Below are positions 32,003 to 40,616 of a DNA stretch of 64,000 bases, one piece after another (position 1 is the first letter of the stretch; every line of letters starts with the position of its first letter). The notes under the pieces are model-generated. The model ran no database searches, was not told the DNA's origin, and was given only the letters and a program-made list of their open reading frames with translations. Source of the DNA: Thermococcus sp. JdF3 (GTDB lineage Archaea > Methanobacteriota_B > Thermococci > Thermococcales > Thermococcaceae); NCBI RefSeq assembly GCF_012027495.1, contig NZ_SNUK01000001.1, forward strand, positions 310,001 through 374,000, read 5' to 3'. The position numbers and the translations under genes were made by a program.

Positions 32003-32121
32003 TCTCCCAGGCTTTGCGGGGGGTTTCTGAAGCTTTTTCTGTGGAGGATTGAAGGGTATGAAAAGCCTTCGACACCGCCAAGACTTTTAAAGCTTCACAC
32101 TAACGTTTAGAAGGTGGTCTG

Positions 32122-33303
32122 ATGGAACATAGACGCCTGGCTGGGATAGTCCTCCTCATAGTCTCTGCCTTCACCGGCACTATAGCCTTTCGCCTCGCCA
32201 CTCCGGCGATAGCATTCTACACGCGCGACATACTCAAGGCCTCGATGCTCTCTGTCTCGATAGTCTCGATGTCGTTCGTGCTTGCAAGGGCATTTTCGTC
32301 CGTCTTTGGCGGGCTGATGCTCGAAAGGGGCAAGAGGCTCGTCTATATCGGCGCGGTGGCAATGATGGGAAACGCCCTGGCGGTTCAGCTCTACCCCCTC
32401 ACCTCAACGTGGGTTCAGGTCGCCGGAATAAAGCTCCTTAACGGTTTCCTCAACGGTCTGAGCTGGCCGATGGCTCAGTTCGTCATAGCCGTGGCGACCC
32501 CGAAGGAGATAAGGGCGAGGGTGACGGCGGTGTACTTCTTCTTCGGCAGCATCGCTTCCCTCCTTGGAAACTATGTCTACGCCTATACTATAGACCTCGG
32601 CCTTGGGGGCCAGATGTGGATTTCCTCGGCCTTCTTTGTCCTCACGGGCCTGATAATGGTGGCGAGCTACGTCCTCCTCTACGAGAGAATAACACCGAGG
32701 AGAAAGAAAACTCCTGATGGAGAGAGGCCGAGCCTCGACCCGAAGCGGGTTCTAATCATCGCCTCGCTGATGGCGGTTATAGTCGCGTTCACATCTGGCG
32801 AGATAACCTACGTTTACGTCTCCGAGGCCCTGGGGATGGAGAAGGCGGAGACGGCAACGCTCATCGGCTGGGCGGGCTTTCTGGCCGCCATGCTGAGCTA
32901 CTTCGCCTCCTGGGTCGCGGACGTGAGGAGCGAGAGGAGAATGGTTCGGCTCACCTCCCTGATGGCCGCGCTCTCACCGATCCTCGCGGCGATAAAAACC
33001 GCCCCAACGGTCTTCCTCGGGATCTTTCTGGCACTTTTCGCCTTCCAGAGCTTCAGACCGGTGTCGAGGAAGGTTCTCGCCTCCTACCATCGCTCATCGC
33101 TGGCGATTGGGGGTGTAAACGGAGTCCAGAACCTATCGACCTTCCTCGGGGGAATGCTGTTCGGCTTCGCCTACTCTCTGGGCGAGCTTCACGGCGTCGT
33201 AACGCTCAACCTCGCCCTGCTGACCTTCCTGCCCTTTTCAATCGGGCTGATCGTGGAGGGATTGAAGCTGCGTTCTGGGCTCGCCGTGGAGGATGCCCGC
33301 TAA
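32122..33303 (+). CDS. major facilitator superfamily transporter
   Basis: The 393-residue integral membrane protein has about 12 hydrophobic helices in two halves separated by a charged loop at 190-205 (RITPRRKKTPDGERPSLDPK). The N-terminal half has the MFS-type loop FGGLMLERGKRLVYIG, and the second half repeats it as FASWVADVRSERRMVRL. Substrate is unknown. ATG at 32122 follows GGTGGT, and ACTTTTAAAGC at about 32082-32092 is the promoter. It is divergent from the aminotransferase with no obvious functional link. Confidence 0.85.
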   Translation: MEHRRLAGIVLLIVSAFTGTIAFRLATPAIAFYTRDILKASMLSVSIVSMSFVLARAFSSVFGGLMLERGKRLVYIGAVAMMGNALAVQLYPLTSTWVQVAGIKLLNGFLNGLSWPMAQFVIAVATPKEIRARVTAVYFFFGSIASLLGNYVYAYTIDLGLGGQMWISSAFFVLTGLIMVASYVLLYERITPRRKKTPDGERPSLDPKRVLIIASLMAVIVAFTSGEITYVYVSEALGMEKAETATLIGWAGFLAAMLSYFASWVADVRSERRMVRLTSLMAALSPILAAIKTAPTVFLGIFLALFAFQSFRPVSRKVLASYHRSSLAIGGVNGVQNLSTFLGGMLFGFAYSLGELHGVVTLNLALLTFLPFSIGLIVEGLKLRSGLAVEDAR

Positions 33304-33374
33304 ACCCCCACTTCATGACGTTGTATAACAGTTGCTGAAATTACTTAGAAAAAGAAAAACCTAAAAGCATCAAA

Positions 33375-33386
33375 TGATGTATAAAT
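33375..33386 (+). promoter_or_regulatory. promoter of the secreted orphan gene
   Basis: ATGTATAAATAATC is about 20 bases upstream of the GGTGGGTCC ribosome binding site and the ATG at 33401. The surrounding sequence is much more AT-rich than the genes on either side. Confidence 0.55.
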
Positions 33387-33400
33387 AATCGGGTGGGTCC

Positions 33401-34855
33401 ATGAAAAAGGCAAAAATAATGCTTGGAATCGTTCTGATAATACTGTTGGTGTGCAGTGTGGCCGGGGCGTATCGTTTCTTTAGCAAGCCCGAGCGGGGTC
33501 TGTTAATCGAACTCCCCAGCCCCGACAGGACGATGGGCCGGAACGCTCTCGTCAGCTGGCTTCTTCCAAAGTACGAGTACTACCTCCAGGTTCAGGTGAT
33601 GACACGGGAGGGTTTTAGAACGGTTTACCTTGGTAGCTCTCATGGAGAGGTGTTGATTCCGAGTTCGAAGCTCTCCAAGATACGGAGTGCCTGGAAGGAC
33701 GTAAATCCGGCGGTTCTCGTTGACGTGTGGATCGTTGAACCCGAAACCGGGGAAGCGTACGAGGTGGGTACCTTCAGCACGAGGCTCACCGATGACTCGA
33801 TCGGTGGTCTTCAGCACTTCGCTCCAAGCTTCTCCAGGGATGATCTTGATGATCTTCGTGTTTTTTCAAGGGAGGAGTCAGAGAGGATTCCCACCGTTCC
33901 TCCAACTAGAGGGTTTTTTGCGGGCTACCGCTGGAGGACCAAGAAGGAATACCTCAGAGAGGACGACTATCCGGGGGGCATGTATCTCCCGGTCCTGATA
34001 CTGGACAACAGAAAAGGCAAGGCAACGGTTCTAGGGGCCTACAAAGTGGAGGTTCAGAAAAGCTCGTCCAGCTCATCGGGGCTTTCCATTGGTTTCTCGA
34101 CCACCGTGATCAGGGGGTCGCGGTTGAGCAGTAAAAGTGAGTTAAGCATTGAGAACGGTCTGGAGAGCGGGGAGATACGGATCGAGGTGAAAAAGGGCAA
34201 CGAGTTCATCAGGTCAATCATCGACGGGGAGGTTAAAAACGTCGGGTCCGGCCAGGTTGGACTTATAGCCATTAAGGGGGAGCCTTACATAGCCCTTCAG
34301 GTTCTCCAAAGGTGTTACGTAGATGAATTCAGGAAGAGGCACTGCTTTGACACAGACCAGGAGAGGGTGCTCATAACGGTTTCGGACGTGGAACGGGCCT
34401 ACGACCCCGGAAGGAAGGCCTACCTTATCAAAACTTTCTCCTTCGTGAACCCCCCGAGGAGCGTTTATCCTGCGGGCAACTTTGAACGGCTCGTTAAAGA
34501 GAACGCAGAGATGAGGACGCTAACGACGCTCTACGGGGAAAACCAGGCCGGTAGATCCTCCCACATGGAGATTTTCCTGGACGAGTACGATACCTACTCG
34601 AACTCGTACGTTCCGTTGCTTGCCATGGCCGTTGCCTTCCAGCCCGAAGCATGGCCGGCTTTTATGATAGGTTTGAGCGCGGTTGGGGGAGTTTACATAA
34701 CCAACGAGGAACATGAAAAGGCCTTTGGCGCCTTCACCATCGTGGATCAGTCCAGCGATGTTGAAACCACGGTCAAATACGTGGAGCTGAGGTATCACGT
34801 AAAGAATGCAAACCATAACACGAGGTTCCCCTTTGCATACCTGCTGTTCGGGTAG
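33401..34855 (+). CDS. secreted or membrane-anchored protein of unknown function
   Basis: The 484-residue protein has a clear N-terminal signal or anchor helix (KIMLGIVLIILLVCSVAGAY). A beta-rich extracellular region follows, with a Ser-rich stretch (KSSSSSSGLSIGFSTTVI, about 225-245), two cysteines near 310-320 (CYVDEFRKRHCF) and a hydrophobic C-terminal segment (VPLLAMAVAFQPEAWPAF and on, about 405-430). I do not recognise the family. Codon choice is more mixed and GC lower than in the neighbouring r-protein genes, so lateral acquisition is possible. GGTGGGTCC precedes the ATG. Confidence 0.75.
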   Translation: MKKAKIMLGIVLIILLVCSVAGAYRFFSKPERGLLIELPSPDRTMGRNALVSWLLPKYEYYLQVQVMTREGFRTVYLGSSHGEVLIPSSKLSKIRSAWKDVNPAVLVDVWIVEPETGEAYEVGTFSTRLTDDSIGGLQHFAPSFSRDDLDDLRVFSREESERIPTVPPTRGFFAGYRWRTKKEYLREDDYPGGMYLPVLILDNRKGKATVLGAYKVEVQKSSSSSSGLSIGFSTTVIRGSRLSSKSELSIENGLESGEIRIEVKKGNEFIRSIIDGEVKNVGSGQVGLIAIKGEPYIALQVLQRCYVDEFRKRHCFDTDQERVLITVSDVERAYDPGRKAYLIKTFSFVNPPRSVYPAGNFERLVKENAEMRTLTTLYGENQAGRSSHMEIFLDEYDTYSNSYVPLLAMAVAFQPEAWPAFMIGLSAVGGVYITNEEHEKAFGAFTIVDQSSDVETTVKYVELRYHVKNANHNTRFPFAYLLFG

Positions 34856-34907
34856 CGTCTTTTTTATTTTCCCTGCGTTTTCATTCTCACACCCGGTCAG
34901 GCGTTCC

Positions 34908-34922
34908 AAAACTTTTATAAAA
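34908..34922 (+). promoter_or_regulatory. promoter of rpl10e
   Basis: AAAACTTTTATAAAAGCG, with AAAAC as BRE and TTTATAAA as TATA, lies about 55-65 bases before the ATG of L10e. The leader ends in GGAGGTGAGAGT. Confidence 0.7.
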
Positions 34923-34974
34923 GCGAGGTCAAGCTAAGTTTAGGCTTAGCTTACGCTCATTTGGAGGTGAGAGT

Positions 34975-35523
34975 ATGGGACTGAGACCAGCCAAGATTGA
35001 TAGGGACGTTGATAAGCCCGCTTACACGAGGAGGAAGTACATCCGCGGTGCGCCCGGTCCGAGAATAACGATCTTCGATATGGGCAACCTCTCAGCCGAG
35101 TTCGAGTACGAGGTGAGCCTTCACGCCGAGCAGGCCATGCAGATAAGGCAGAACGCCCTCGAGGCCATCCGTATCCAGGTGAACAGGTACCTCCAGAAGA
35201 ACGTCGGTAGGAGCAACTTCCACTTCAAGATAAGGGTCTACCCCTTCCAGGTGCTCCGTGAGAACCCGATGGCTACCGGAAGGAAGGCCGACCGTTACGG
35301 AAACGGTATGCGCAGGCCCTTCGGAAAGCCGATAGGCCTCGCCGCTCGCGTCAAGAAGGACCAGAAGATCATCACCGTCTGGGTGAACGAGAACCACCTC
35401 AAGTTCGCCCTCGGCGCCATGCACAGGGCCAAGATGAAGCTGCCCTACAGCGCCTACTACAGGATCTACGACAGGGAAGGCAACGACATCACCAGCAAGG
35501 TTCTCTCGACCATGAAGCGCTGA
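34975..35523 (+). CDS. rpl10e: ribosomal protein uL16 (L10e)
   Basis: The 182-residue large-subunit protein lies near the central protuberance and the peptidyl transferase region. The start [55 protein letters not shown] and [14 protein letters not shown] are all typical. Length is normal. It is transcribed alone with its own strong promoter and a GGAGGTGA ribosome binding site, away from the main cluster. Confidence 0.97.
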   Translation: MGLRPAKIDRDVDKPAYTRRKYIRGAPGPRITIFDMGNLSAEFEYEVSLHAEQAMQIRQNALEAIRIQVNRYLQKNVGRSNFHFKIRVYPFQVLRENPMATGRKADRYGNGMRRPFGKPIGLAARVKKDQKIITVWVNENHLKFALGAMHRAKMKLPYSAYYRIYDREGNDITSKVLSTMKR

Positions 35524-35644
35524 AGTGCAGCGCTTGTCCTCTTCTACATTTTCATAACCTGTTGCGTTTGCGCCTCGATCCGATGGTTTTTTGCCATATG
35601 TTCATAATGATTATTAACGATGCCGTCCAACTTAGACTGGTGGG

Positions 35645-36790
35645 ATGATGGTAAGCTCAGGTTTCAAGGCCATGCTTCTCAAGCTCGGCGTTCCGGAGGA
35701 CAGGTTGACCGTTCTTGAGGGTAAGGGTGGAGTGATGGAGGGTGAATTCGAAGGCATCAGGTACGTTCGCTTTCGTGATTCTGCCAAGGGCTTCCGGCGC
35801 GGAACGGTTGTCTTTGATAATGGAGACGTTGTTCTGGGGTTTCCCCACATAAAGCGCGTCGTCCAGCTTGAAAAGGGTATAAAACGGGTGTTCAAGAACA
35901 AACCCTTCTACGTGGAGGAGAAGGTGGACGGCTACAACGTCCGCGTCGTCAGGGTTCGGGATAGGGTTCTCGCCCTCACAAGGGGAGGCTTTATCTGCCC
36001 CTTCACGACGGAGCGAATACTCGACTTCATAAACGAGGGGTTCTTCAGGGACTACCCAAACCTCGTCCTGGCGGGGGAGATGGCCGGGCCTGAAAGCCCC
36101 TACATCGTCGAGGGGCCGCCCTACGTGAAGGAGGACATCGAGTTCTTCCTCTTTGACATCCAGGAAAAGGGAACGGGGAGGAGCCTCCCGGTGGAGGAAA
36201 GGTATCGGCTGGCGGATGAGTACGGTATTCGTCACGTTGAGAGCTTCGGCCTCTACGACCGTTCAAAAATTGAGGAGCTGCATGAGCTAATCGAAAGGCT
36301 CAGCAGGGAGAGGAGAGAGGGCATCGTCATGAAAACGCCCGACATGAAGAGAATCGCGAAATACGTCACCTCCTACGCCAACATAAACGACATCCGGATA
36401 GGTTCCCACATATTCTTCGACCTGCCCCACGGCTACTTCATGGGGAGGATTAAACGCCTCGCCTTTTACCTGGCCGAGAGGCACGTCAGGGGTGAGGAGT
36501 TCGACGAGTATGCCAGGGCCCTTGGAAAGGCCCTTCTGAGGCCCTTCGTCGAGAGCATCCACGAGGTTGCCAGCGGCGGCGAGGTCGAGGAGGTCTTCAC
36601 GGTGAGGGTGAAGAACATAAGCACCGCCCACAGGATGGTGACCCACTTCGAGAGGCTTGGAGTCAAGATACACATCGAGGACATCGAGGACCTGAAGAAC
36701 GGCTACTGGAGGATAACCTTCAAGCGCGTCTATCCCGACGCCACGCGGGAGATGAGGGAGCTGTGGAACGGGCTGGCGTTTGTGGACTGA
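35645..36790 (+). CDS. ATP-dependent RNA ligase, Rnl3 family (Pab1020 type)
   Basis: The 381-residue homodimeric-type RNA ligase seals or circularises RNA through a lysyl-AMP. The nucleotidyl motif I is EEKVDGYNVR (lysine about K93), followed by ALTRGGFICPF, GEMAGPESPY (motif III/IIIa), EFFLFDIQEKG and motif IV/V REGIVMKTPDMKRIAKYV. The C-terminal region (about 265-381) is the extra domain of this family. Starts at 35645 and 35648 are both possible; GGTGGG is just upstream. Homologues circularise C/D-box sRNA and other RNAs in Pyrococcus; the substrate here is inferred. Confidence 0.92.
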   Translation: MMVSSGFKAMLLKLGVPEDRLTVLEGKGGVMEGEFEGIRYVRFRDSAKGFRRGTVVFDNGDVVLGFPHIKRVVQLEKGIKRVFKNKPFYVEEKVDGYNVRVVRVRDRVLALTRGGFICPFTTERILDFINEGFFRDYPNLVLAGEMAGPESPYIVEGPPYVKEDIEFFLFDIQEKGTGRSLPVEERYRLADEYGIRHVESFGLYDRSKIEELHELIERLSRERREGIVMKTPDMKRIAKYVTSYANINDIRIGSHIFFDLPHGYFMGRIKRLAFYLAERHVRGEEFDEYARALGKALLRPFVESIHEVASGGEVEEVFTVRVKNISTAHRMVTHFERLGVKIHIEDIEDLKNGYWRITFKRVYPDATREMRELWNGLAFVD

Positions 36791-36867
36791 TTTGAAGGAG
36801 TTTTGGGTACAGGGATCTGCTCTAAAGTGCAGGGAACCCCAGGGGATGGGGGGCCTCAACGGAAATC

Positions 36868-36876
36868 CTTAAATAG
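36868..36876 (+). promoter_or_regulatory. promoter of the archaeal ATPase gene at 36.9 kb
   Basis: CTTAAATAG is about 25-30 bases before the ATG at 36899, placing transcription start almost at the start codon. No ribosome binding site is present, so a leaderless mRNA is likely. Confidence 0.55.
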
Positions 36877-36885
36877 TTCACACAC

Positions 36886-36898
36886 GATTATCATAATC
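36886..36898. promoter_or_regulatory. 13-base palindrome at the ATPase start
   Basis: GATTAT-C-ATAATC is a perfect palindrome that ends on the base before the ATG at 36899 and overlaps the predicted transcription start. Position and symmetry suggest an operator, perhaps for autorepression; no regulator is known. Confidence 0.4.
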
Positions 36899-38275
36899 AT
36901 GAGTGAACTATTCGTGAACCGCACCCGGGAACTGGAGGCACTGAAGAAGGCTTACCTAAGTGAGCGGAAGGAGCTGATACTGGTCTACGGGCGCAGGAGG
37001 ATAGGGAAGACCGAGCTCGTGAAGCGGTCGGTTGAAGGGATTCCGCACGTTTATTTCTTCGCCGAGGAGGCCCTCGAAGGTGAGAACCTATCGACTTTCA
37101 GGAGACTCGTCGGGAAGGCCCTTAAGAATCCCCTGATCGGCAGGGCCGAGCTCTCGTGGGAGGAGTTGTTCGAAATCCTCGACGGCTCCGGAGTGGTGGT
37201 TATAATAGACGAGTTCCCGAACCTTATCAGGCAGAACTCCGGGATGTTGTCAAAGTTCCAGAAAATCTGGGACGGCTCAAGGGGCCTGAAGCTTGTTTTA
37301 ACCGGCTCCTCGGTTAGCGTGATGGAGAGTCAGGTTCTCGGCCACAGGAGCCCGCTCTACGGCAGGAGGACGCTCTCACTGAAGCTAAACCCCCTAAGTT
37401 TCTTCCACCTGAGGGAGTTCTTTCCCGACAGGGGCTGGGAGGAGCTGGTGAGGATTTACGGGATAACCGACGGCATTCCCGCGTACATCCAGGAGGTTCG
37501 CTTCAGGCTCAGTGCCGGTGAAAGGTTCGAGGAGGTCTTCCAGCCCAACAAGCCCCTCTTTGACGAGGCCGAATTCCTCCTGAGGAGCGAGCTGAGGGAG
37601 CCGAGGAGGTACTTCTCAATACTCAAGGCGATAGCCTTTGGGAAGACGAGGTTTGGGGAGATAGTGAGCTTCACCGGTCTGCCAAGCTCGACGGTTTCAA
37701 AGTACCTCGACAACCTGCAGGAGCTCCACATAGTCGAGGAGAGGCATCCCGTTGGCGAGTCCGGGCGGAGGAGGAACGCGAGGTACTACATAAGCGACCT
37801 GTACTTCACCTTCTGGTTCCGCTTCGTCTACCCCAACCGCTCCCAGCTCCTCGAGTACGGTCACATCGAGGGCTTCGAGGAAGACTACAACCGCTACCTC
37901 GGCTTCGTCTTTGAAAAGGTCGCCGAGCAGTTCCTGGTAAAGCTCAGCAAGTCCGGAAACCTGCCCTTCAGGTTCACCAAGGTTGGAAGGTGGTGGCGTA
38001 AGAACGAGGAGATTGACCTCGTGGCTTTGAACGAGCGGGAGAAGAAGGTGCTGTTTGTGGAGGTCAAGTGGAAGGATTTGAGGGAGAGAGAAACCATGGG
38101 GATTTTGAGGGACCTGGAGAGGAAGGCGGAACTGGTGGGTCTTGAAGATTGGGAGAAGGCTTGCGGGCTGGTGGCGAAGGAAGTTGGGGGCAGGGAGGAG
38201 CTTAGAGAGGAGGGCTACCTCGCCTGGGACCTGGGGGACTTCGAAAGGCTTATCTCCTCAAAGCTCGAAGTTTGA
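36899..38275 (+). CDS. archaeal AAA+ ATPase with C-terminal DUF234 nuclease-like domain
   Basis: The 458-residue protein has the archaeal ATPase N-terminus (MSELFVNRTRELEALKKAY), Walker A LVYGRRRIGKTELVKR, Walker B VVVIIDEFPNLI and sensor VLTGSSVSVM. A winged-helix segment (FTGLPSSTVSKYLDNLQEL) follows, then the DUF234 domain, in which EEIDLVALNEREKKVLFVEV-KWK gives the D...ExK signature of PD-(D/E)XK nucleases. Such genes are mobile and abundant in hyperthermophilic archaea, with unknown role; defence or genome upkeep are possible. ATG at 36899 lies just downstream of a palindrome and appears leaderless. Confidence 0.85.
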   Translation: MSELFVNRTRELEALKKAYLSERKELILVYGRRRIGKTELVKRSVEGIPHVYFFAEEALEGENLSTFRRLVGKALKNPLIGRAELSWEELFEILDGSGVVVIIDEFPNLIRQNSGMLSKFQKIWDGSRGLKLVLTGSSVSVMESQVLGHRSPLYGRRTLSLKLNPLSFFHLREFFPDRGWEELVRIYGITDGIPAYIQEVRFRLSAGERFEEVFQPNKPLFDEAEFLLRSELREPRRYFSILKAIAFGKTRFGEIVSFTGLPSSTVSKYLDNLQELHIVEERHPVGESGRRRNARYYISDLYFTFWFRFVYPNRSQLLEYGHIEGFEEDYNRYLGFVFEKVAEQFLVKLSKSGNLPFRFTKVGRWWRKNEEIDLVALNEREKKVLFVEVKWKDLRERETMGILRDLERKAELVGLEDWEKACGLVAKEVGGREELREEGYLAWDLGDFERLISSKLEV

Positions 38276-38288
38276 GGGGTGGTAGGTA

Positions 38289-38509
38289 ATGCTGCTGACA
38301 GTTCATCAGCTCCCCTTTGATGTGGTGCACCTGCAGGCGCTCCTGTTTTCGATAATGCCGGTGCTGTTACAACGATAGACGTCCACCCCATAAAGCAAGG
38401 GATCCCTCTGGAACTGCAAGGAACCATAAGTAACTGGCACGGAGGAGAGCCTATATACGTGGTTGCAAGGGTCTTTGAGATCGGCCTCTACGCCTTCGCC
38501 CTCAAATGA
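38289..38509 (+). pseudogene. broken small gene between two ATPases
   Basis: ATG at 38289 after GGTAGGT opens MLLTVHQLPFDVVHLQALLF and stops at TAG near 38379. In another frame a protein-like stretch runs from about 38322 to TGA at 38509 (PVFDNAGAVTTIDVHPIKQG, then ISNWHGGEPIYVVARVFEI, then LYAFALK). One shift near 38320-38340 would join them into about 72 residues. The stop overlaps a second short frame (MIRAGKFERGREVEKL). I do not recognise the product. It is probably a decayed gene. Confidence 0.35.
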
Positions 38510-38560
38510 TAAGGGCCGGCAAGTTCGAGAGGGGGAGGGAGGTGGAGAAGCTTTGACCTG

Positions 38561-39643
38561 TCAAAGCTCCCGGAAGACCCTCTCCAGGACGGGGTCGGGG
38601 ATGGTGTACCTTCCTTCCCTTTTCTCCACGTAGCCCGACTTCACGAGGTTTTCTAGCAGGGCCGAAAAGTTCGAGTCGTTCACGTAGCCCAGCTTCAGCG
38701 TGACGTAGTCCTTTATGTCCTTCCACCTTGAATAGCCGAGCGCCACCGCCTTCAAAATCACCCTGTATCTGGGGCTGTAGGCGAAGAGCCTCGAAAGCTC
38801 GCCATCTGCTATTGATTTGGCCTCCCTCAGAACCTCCTCAATGGCCTCCCCGTGTCTGAGCTTCCTCGTGACGCGGGTGTAGCCATAGAGGGCCAGCCAG
38901 CCGGGAATCCCGTCGAGTTTCTCCACCGCATCTTCGATCTCGCGCTCGCTTACCTCAACCCCCGCCTCTTCAAATCCCCTCCTCAAAAATTCGGCACTCA
39001 GCCCCGGTTCAAACCTTTCCAGGGCTATGTCGTGGTGGTACCTGCCGAAAAGGGGGGCATTTGGGTCGTCCGGCTTGAGGAAGTCAAAGAGAAGACCCAC
39101 CTCCGAGCCGGTCATGATGAAGGTCAGGTTGGGCAGGTTGTCCACGGCGTAAGCTAAAATCCCATCGTACCTTGTGGCTCCCCCGAAACGCAGGTATTGA
39201 GCCTCGTCGAAGGCTATGACGACCCTCCCGGCCTTTTCACCGTAGTCGTTGAGAGCCTCAAGGAGTTCAGTTATTGAGAAATCCCGCGAAGTTATCTCGA
39301 CCCTGAAGCCGGAAACGCTGACCCCGCGAACCCTCTCAAGGAAGGCCCTTGCCTCTTCGACCAGCCTCTTCTTCCCGCTCATCCCCGAGAGCAACATCTT
39401 TCCGATTACGTACCTGTTCACCGAGGAGAACTCCGAGTATGTTTTCCGTACGTCTATCTTGATTGAGGGGTTTGGGAGCTCGTTCAGCGCAACGTTCAGG
39501 AGAGAGCTTTTGCCGAGCCTTCTCAACCCTAGGAGAAGAACCAGCCTCTCCCCGCGCTCCACGGAGCTTTCAAGCTCCCCCAGCTCCACCTCCCTGTCGA
39601 ACAGTTCTTCCCTCCGGGTCTTCGGGTATGGTGAGAACAGCAT
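38561..39643 (-). CDS. archaeal AAA+ ATPase (MJ-type) with C-terminal winged helix
   Basis: The 360-residue protein has the N-terminal FDREVELGELESSVERGER, Walker A LLLGLRRLGKSSLLNVAL, Walker B RVVIAFDEAQYLRF and sensor FIMTGSEVGLLFDFL. The lid follows, and then a winged-helix end (YSRWKDIKDYVTLKLG, ALLENLVKSGYVEKREGRY). It has no DUF234 domain, unlike the ATPase 3 kb away. The family is common in hyperthermophilic archaea and of unknown role. ATG at 39643 lies directly on inverted repeats that overlap the promoter, so regulation by a repressor, possibly itself, is likely. Confidence 0.85.
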   Translation of the reverse strand: MLFSPYPKTRREELFDREVELGELESSVERGERLVLLLGLRRLGKSSLLNVALNELPNPSIKIDVRKTYSEFSSVNRYVIGKMLLSGMSGKKRLVEEARAFLERVRGVSVSGFRVEITSRDFSITELLEALNDYGEKAGRVVIAFDEAQYLRFGGATRYDGILAYAVDNLPNLTFIMTGSEVGLLFDFLKPDDPNAPLFGRYHHDIALERFEPGLSAEFLRRGFEEAGVEVSEREIEDAVEKLDGIPGWLALYGYTRVTRKLRHGEAIEEVLREAKSIADGELSRLFAYSPRYRVILKAVALGYSRWKDIKDYVTLKLGYVNDSNFSALLENLVKSGYVEKREGRYTIPDPVLERVFREL

Positions 39644-39682
39644 TAACTTGCACCCCCACAAGTTACTTGCACCCCTGCAAGT
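39644..39682. repeat. two tandem inverted repeats at the ATPase promoter
   Basis: TAACTTG (39644-39650) pairs with CAAGTTA (39659-39665), and ACTTGCA (39665-39671) pairs with TGCAAGT (39676-39682). Both carry a C-rich centre. They lie between the minus-strand TATA (CTTTTAAC, about 39681-39688) and the ATG at 39643, where a repressor would block initiation. Confidence 0.6.
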
Positions 39683-39698
39683 TAAAAGGTTTTCCATC

Positions 39699-39720
39699 AA
39701 ACTTCGCGAAGGCGAAGTTT
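39699..39720. repeat. perfect 9-base inverted repeat
   Basis: AAACTTCGC, GAAG, GCGAAGTTT form a perfect hairpin or palindrome upstream of the minus-strand ATPase promoter and before the plus-strand SPOUT gene promoter. It may be an operator or a remnant of a mobile element end. Confidence 0.5.
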
Positions 39721-39776
39721 GCTTTGCAAAAAATTTGTATACCTCCAAACCCAAAAAAGGGTGGAACGGTTCGAAA

Positions 39777-39788
39777 GCCTTTTAAATA
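39777..39788 (+). promoter_or_regulatory. promoter of the SPOUT gene and probably of the ribosomal cluster
   Basis: GCCTTTTAAATAGTC is about 60 bases before the ATG at 39845. No other strong TATA element is seen between here and rpl3, so it may drive the whole following block. Confidence 0.6.
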
Positions 39789-39844
39789 GTCTCCATAGAC
39801 CCCACTTCAGCGTTAAAGTACCCACAGCAAAGGATGACGGAAAA

Positions 39845-40615
39845 ATGGCCTGGCACATATTCATTCCAGATTCGCTCCTTGAAGAGACCGACGACCCGAA
39901 AATCAGGACGTACAAGGTTGGGCAGATAGCCAGGGCCGCTGCAATCTTCGGCGTCGAGCACGTGTGGATCTACAGGGCCGGCGGCAGGGACGGAAGGTTC
40001 ATCAAGACGATCCTTGAGTACGCGGAAACGCCCCAGTACCTCAGGAAGAGGCTGTTCCCCCTCATGCCGGAGCTCAGATACGTCGGCGTTATCCCGCCGC
40101 TGAGAACACCCCACCACAAGCTCAAGGGCAAGCCCAGGGTTGGAGAAATCCGCGAGGGCTTTGCCTTCCGAAAGGGAAGGAGAACTTACGCGGACATCGG
40201 CCTCGACGACCTCGCCGCGGTGGAGGGCGACGTTGAGGGGCGCGCAACTTTCAGAATCGTCTCAGCAAGGCCTCTCAGGGTGATACCGGCGAAGCCAGAG
40301 GAGTACTGGGGGTACAGTGTGCATCTCACGAGGAAGTCACTGGCAAAAACACTTAAAAAGGCCAGGCTGGATTTGGCGATTGCCACCTCCCGGAGGGGGC
40401 GTGACGTTCGAGAGGTGAAGCTTCCCCCGCTCGAGGGGGAGGTCGGATTCGTGTTTGGTTCACCGAGGAAGGGCGTGATGGAGCTCCTCGGCGAGGAGGA
40501 ATATGACTTTGATCTAATCCTCAACACCATTCCAAATCAGCGGACGGCCACCGTCCGCACCGAGGAGGCCGTGTTGGCCACACTCGCGGTGTTTAATCTC
40601 ATAAGGAGGGATTGA
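39845..40615 (+). CDS. SPOUT-superfamily RNA methyltransferase (DUF171 family)
   Basis: The 256-residue protein starts [17 protein letters not shown] and has the SPOUT features [20 protein letters not shown] near the N-terminus. The knotted SAM site at the C-terminus reads [20 protein letters not shown] followed by [20 protein letters not shown]. The middle insert (residues 80-175) may bind RNA. Homologues are described as putative RNA uridine-N3 methyltransferases; activity here is inferred. It ends one base before the rpl3 ATG, so it is tied to ribosome synthesis. Confidence 0.87.
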   Translation: MAWHIFIPDSLLEETDDPKIRTYKVGQIARAAAIFGVEHVWIYRAGGRDGRFIKTILEYAETPQYLRKRLFPLMPELRYVGVIPPLRTPHHKLKGKPRVGEIREGFAFRKGRRTYADIGLDDLAAVEGDVEGRATFRIVSARPLRVIPAKPEEYWGYSVHLTRKSLAKTLKKARLDLAIATSRRGRDVREVKLPPLEGEVGFVFGSPRKGVMELLGEEEYDFDLILNTIPNQRTATVRTEEAVLATLAVFNLIRRD

Positions 40616-40616
40616 G

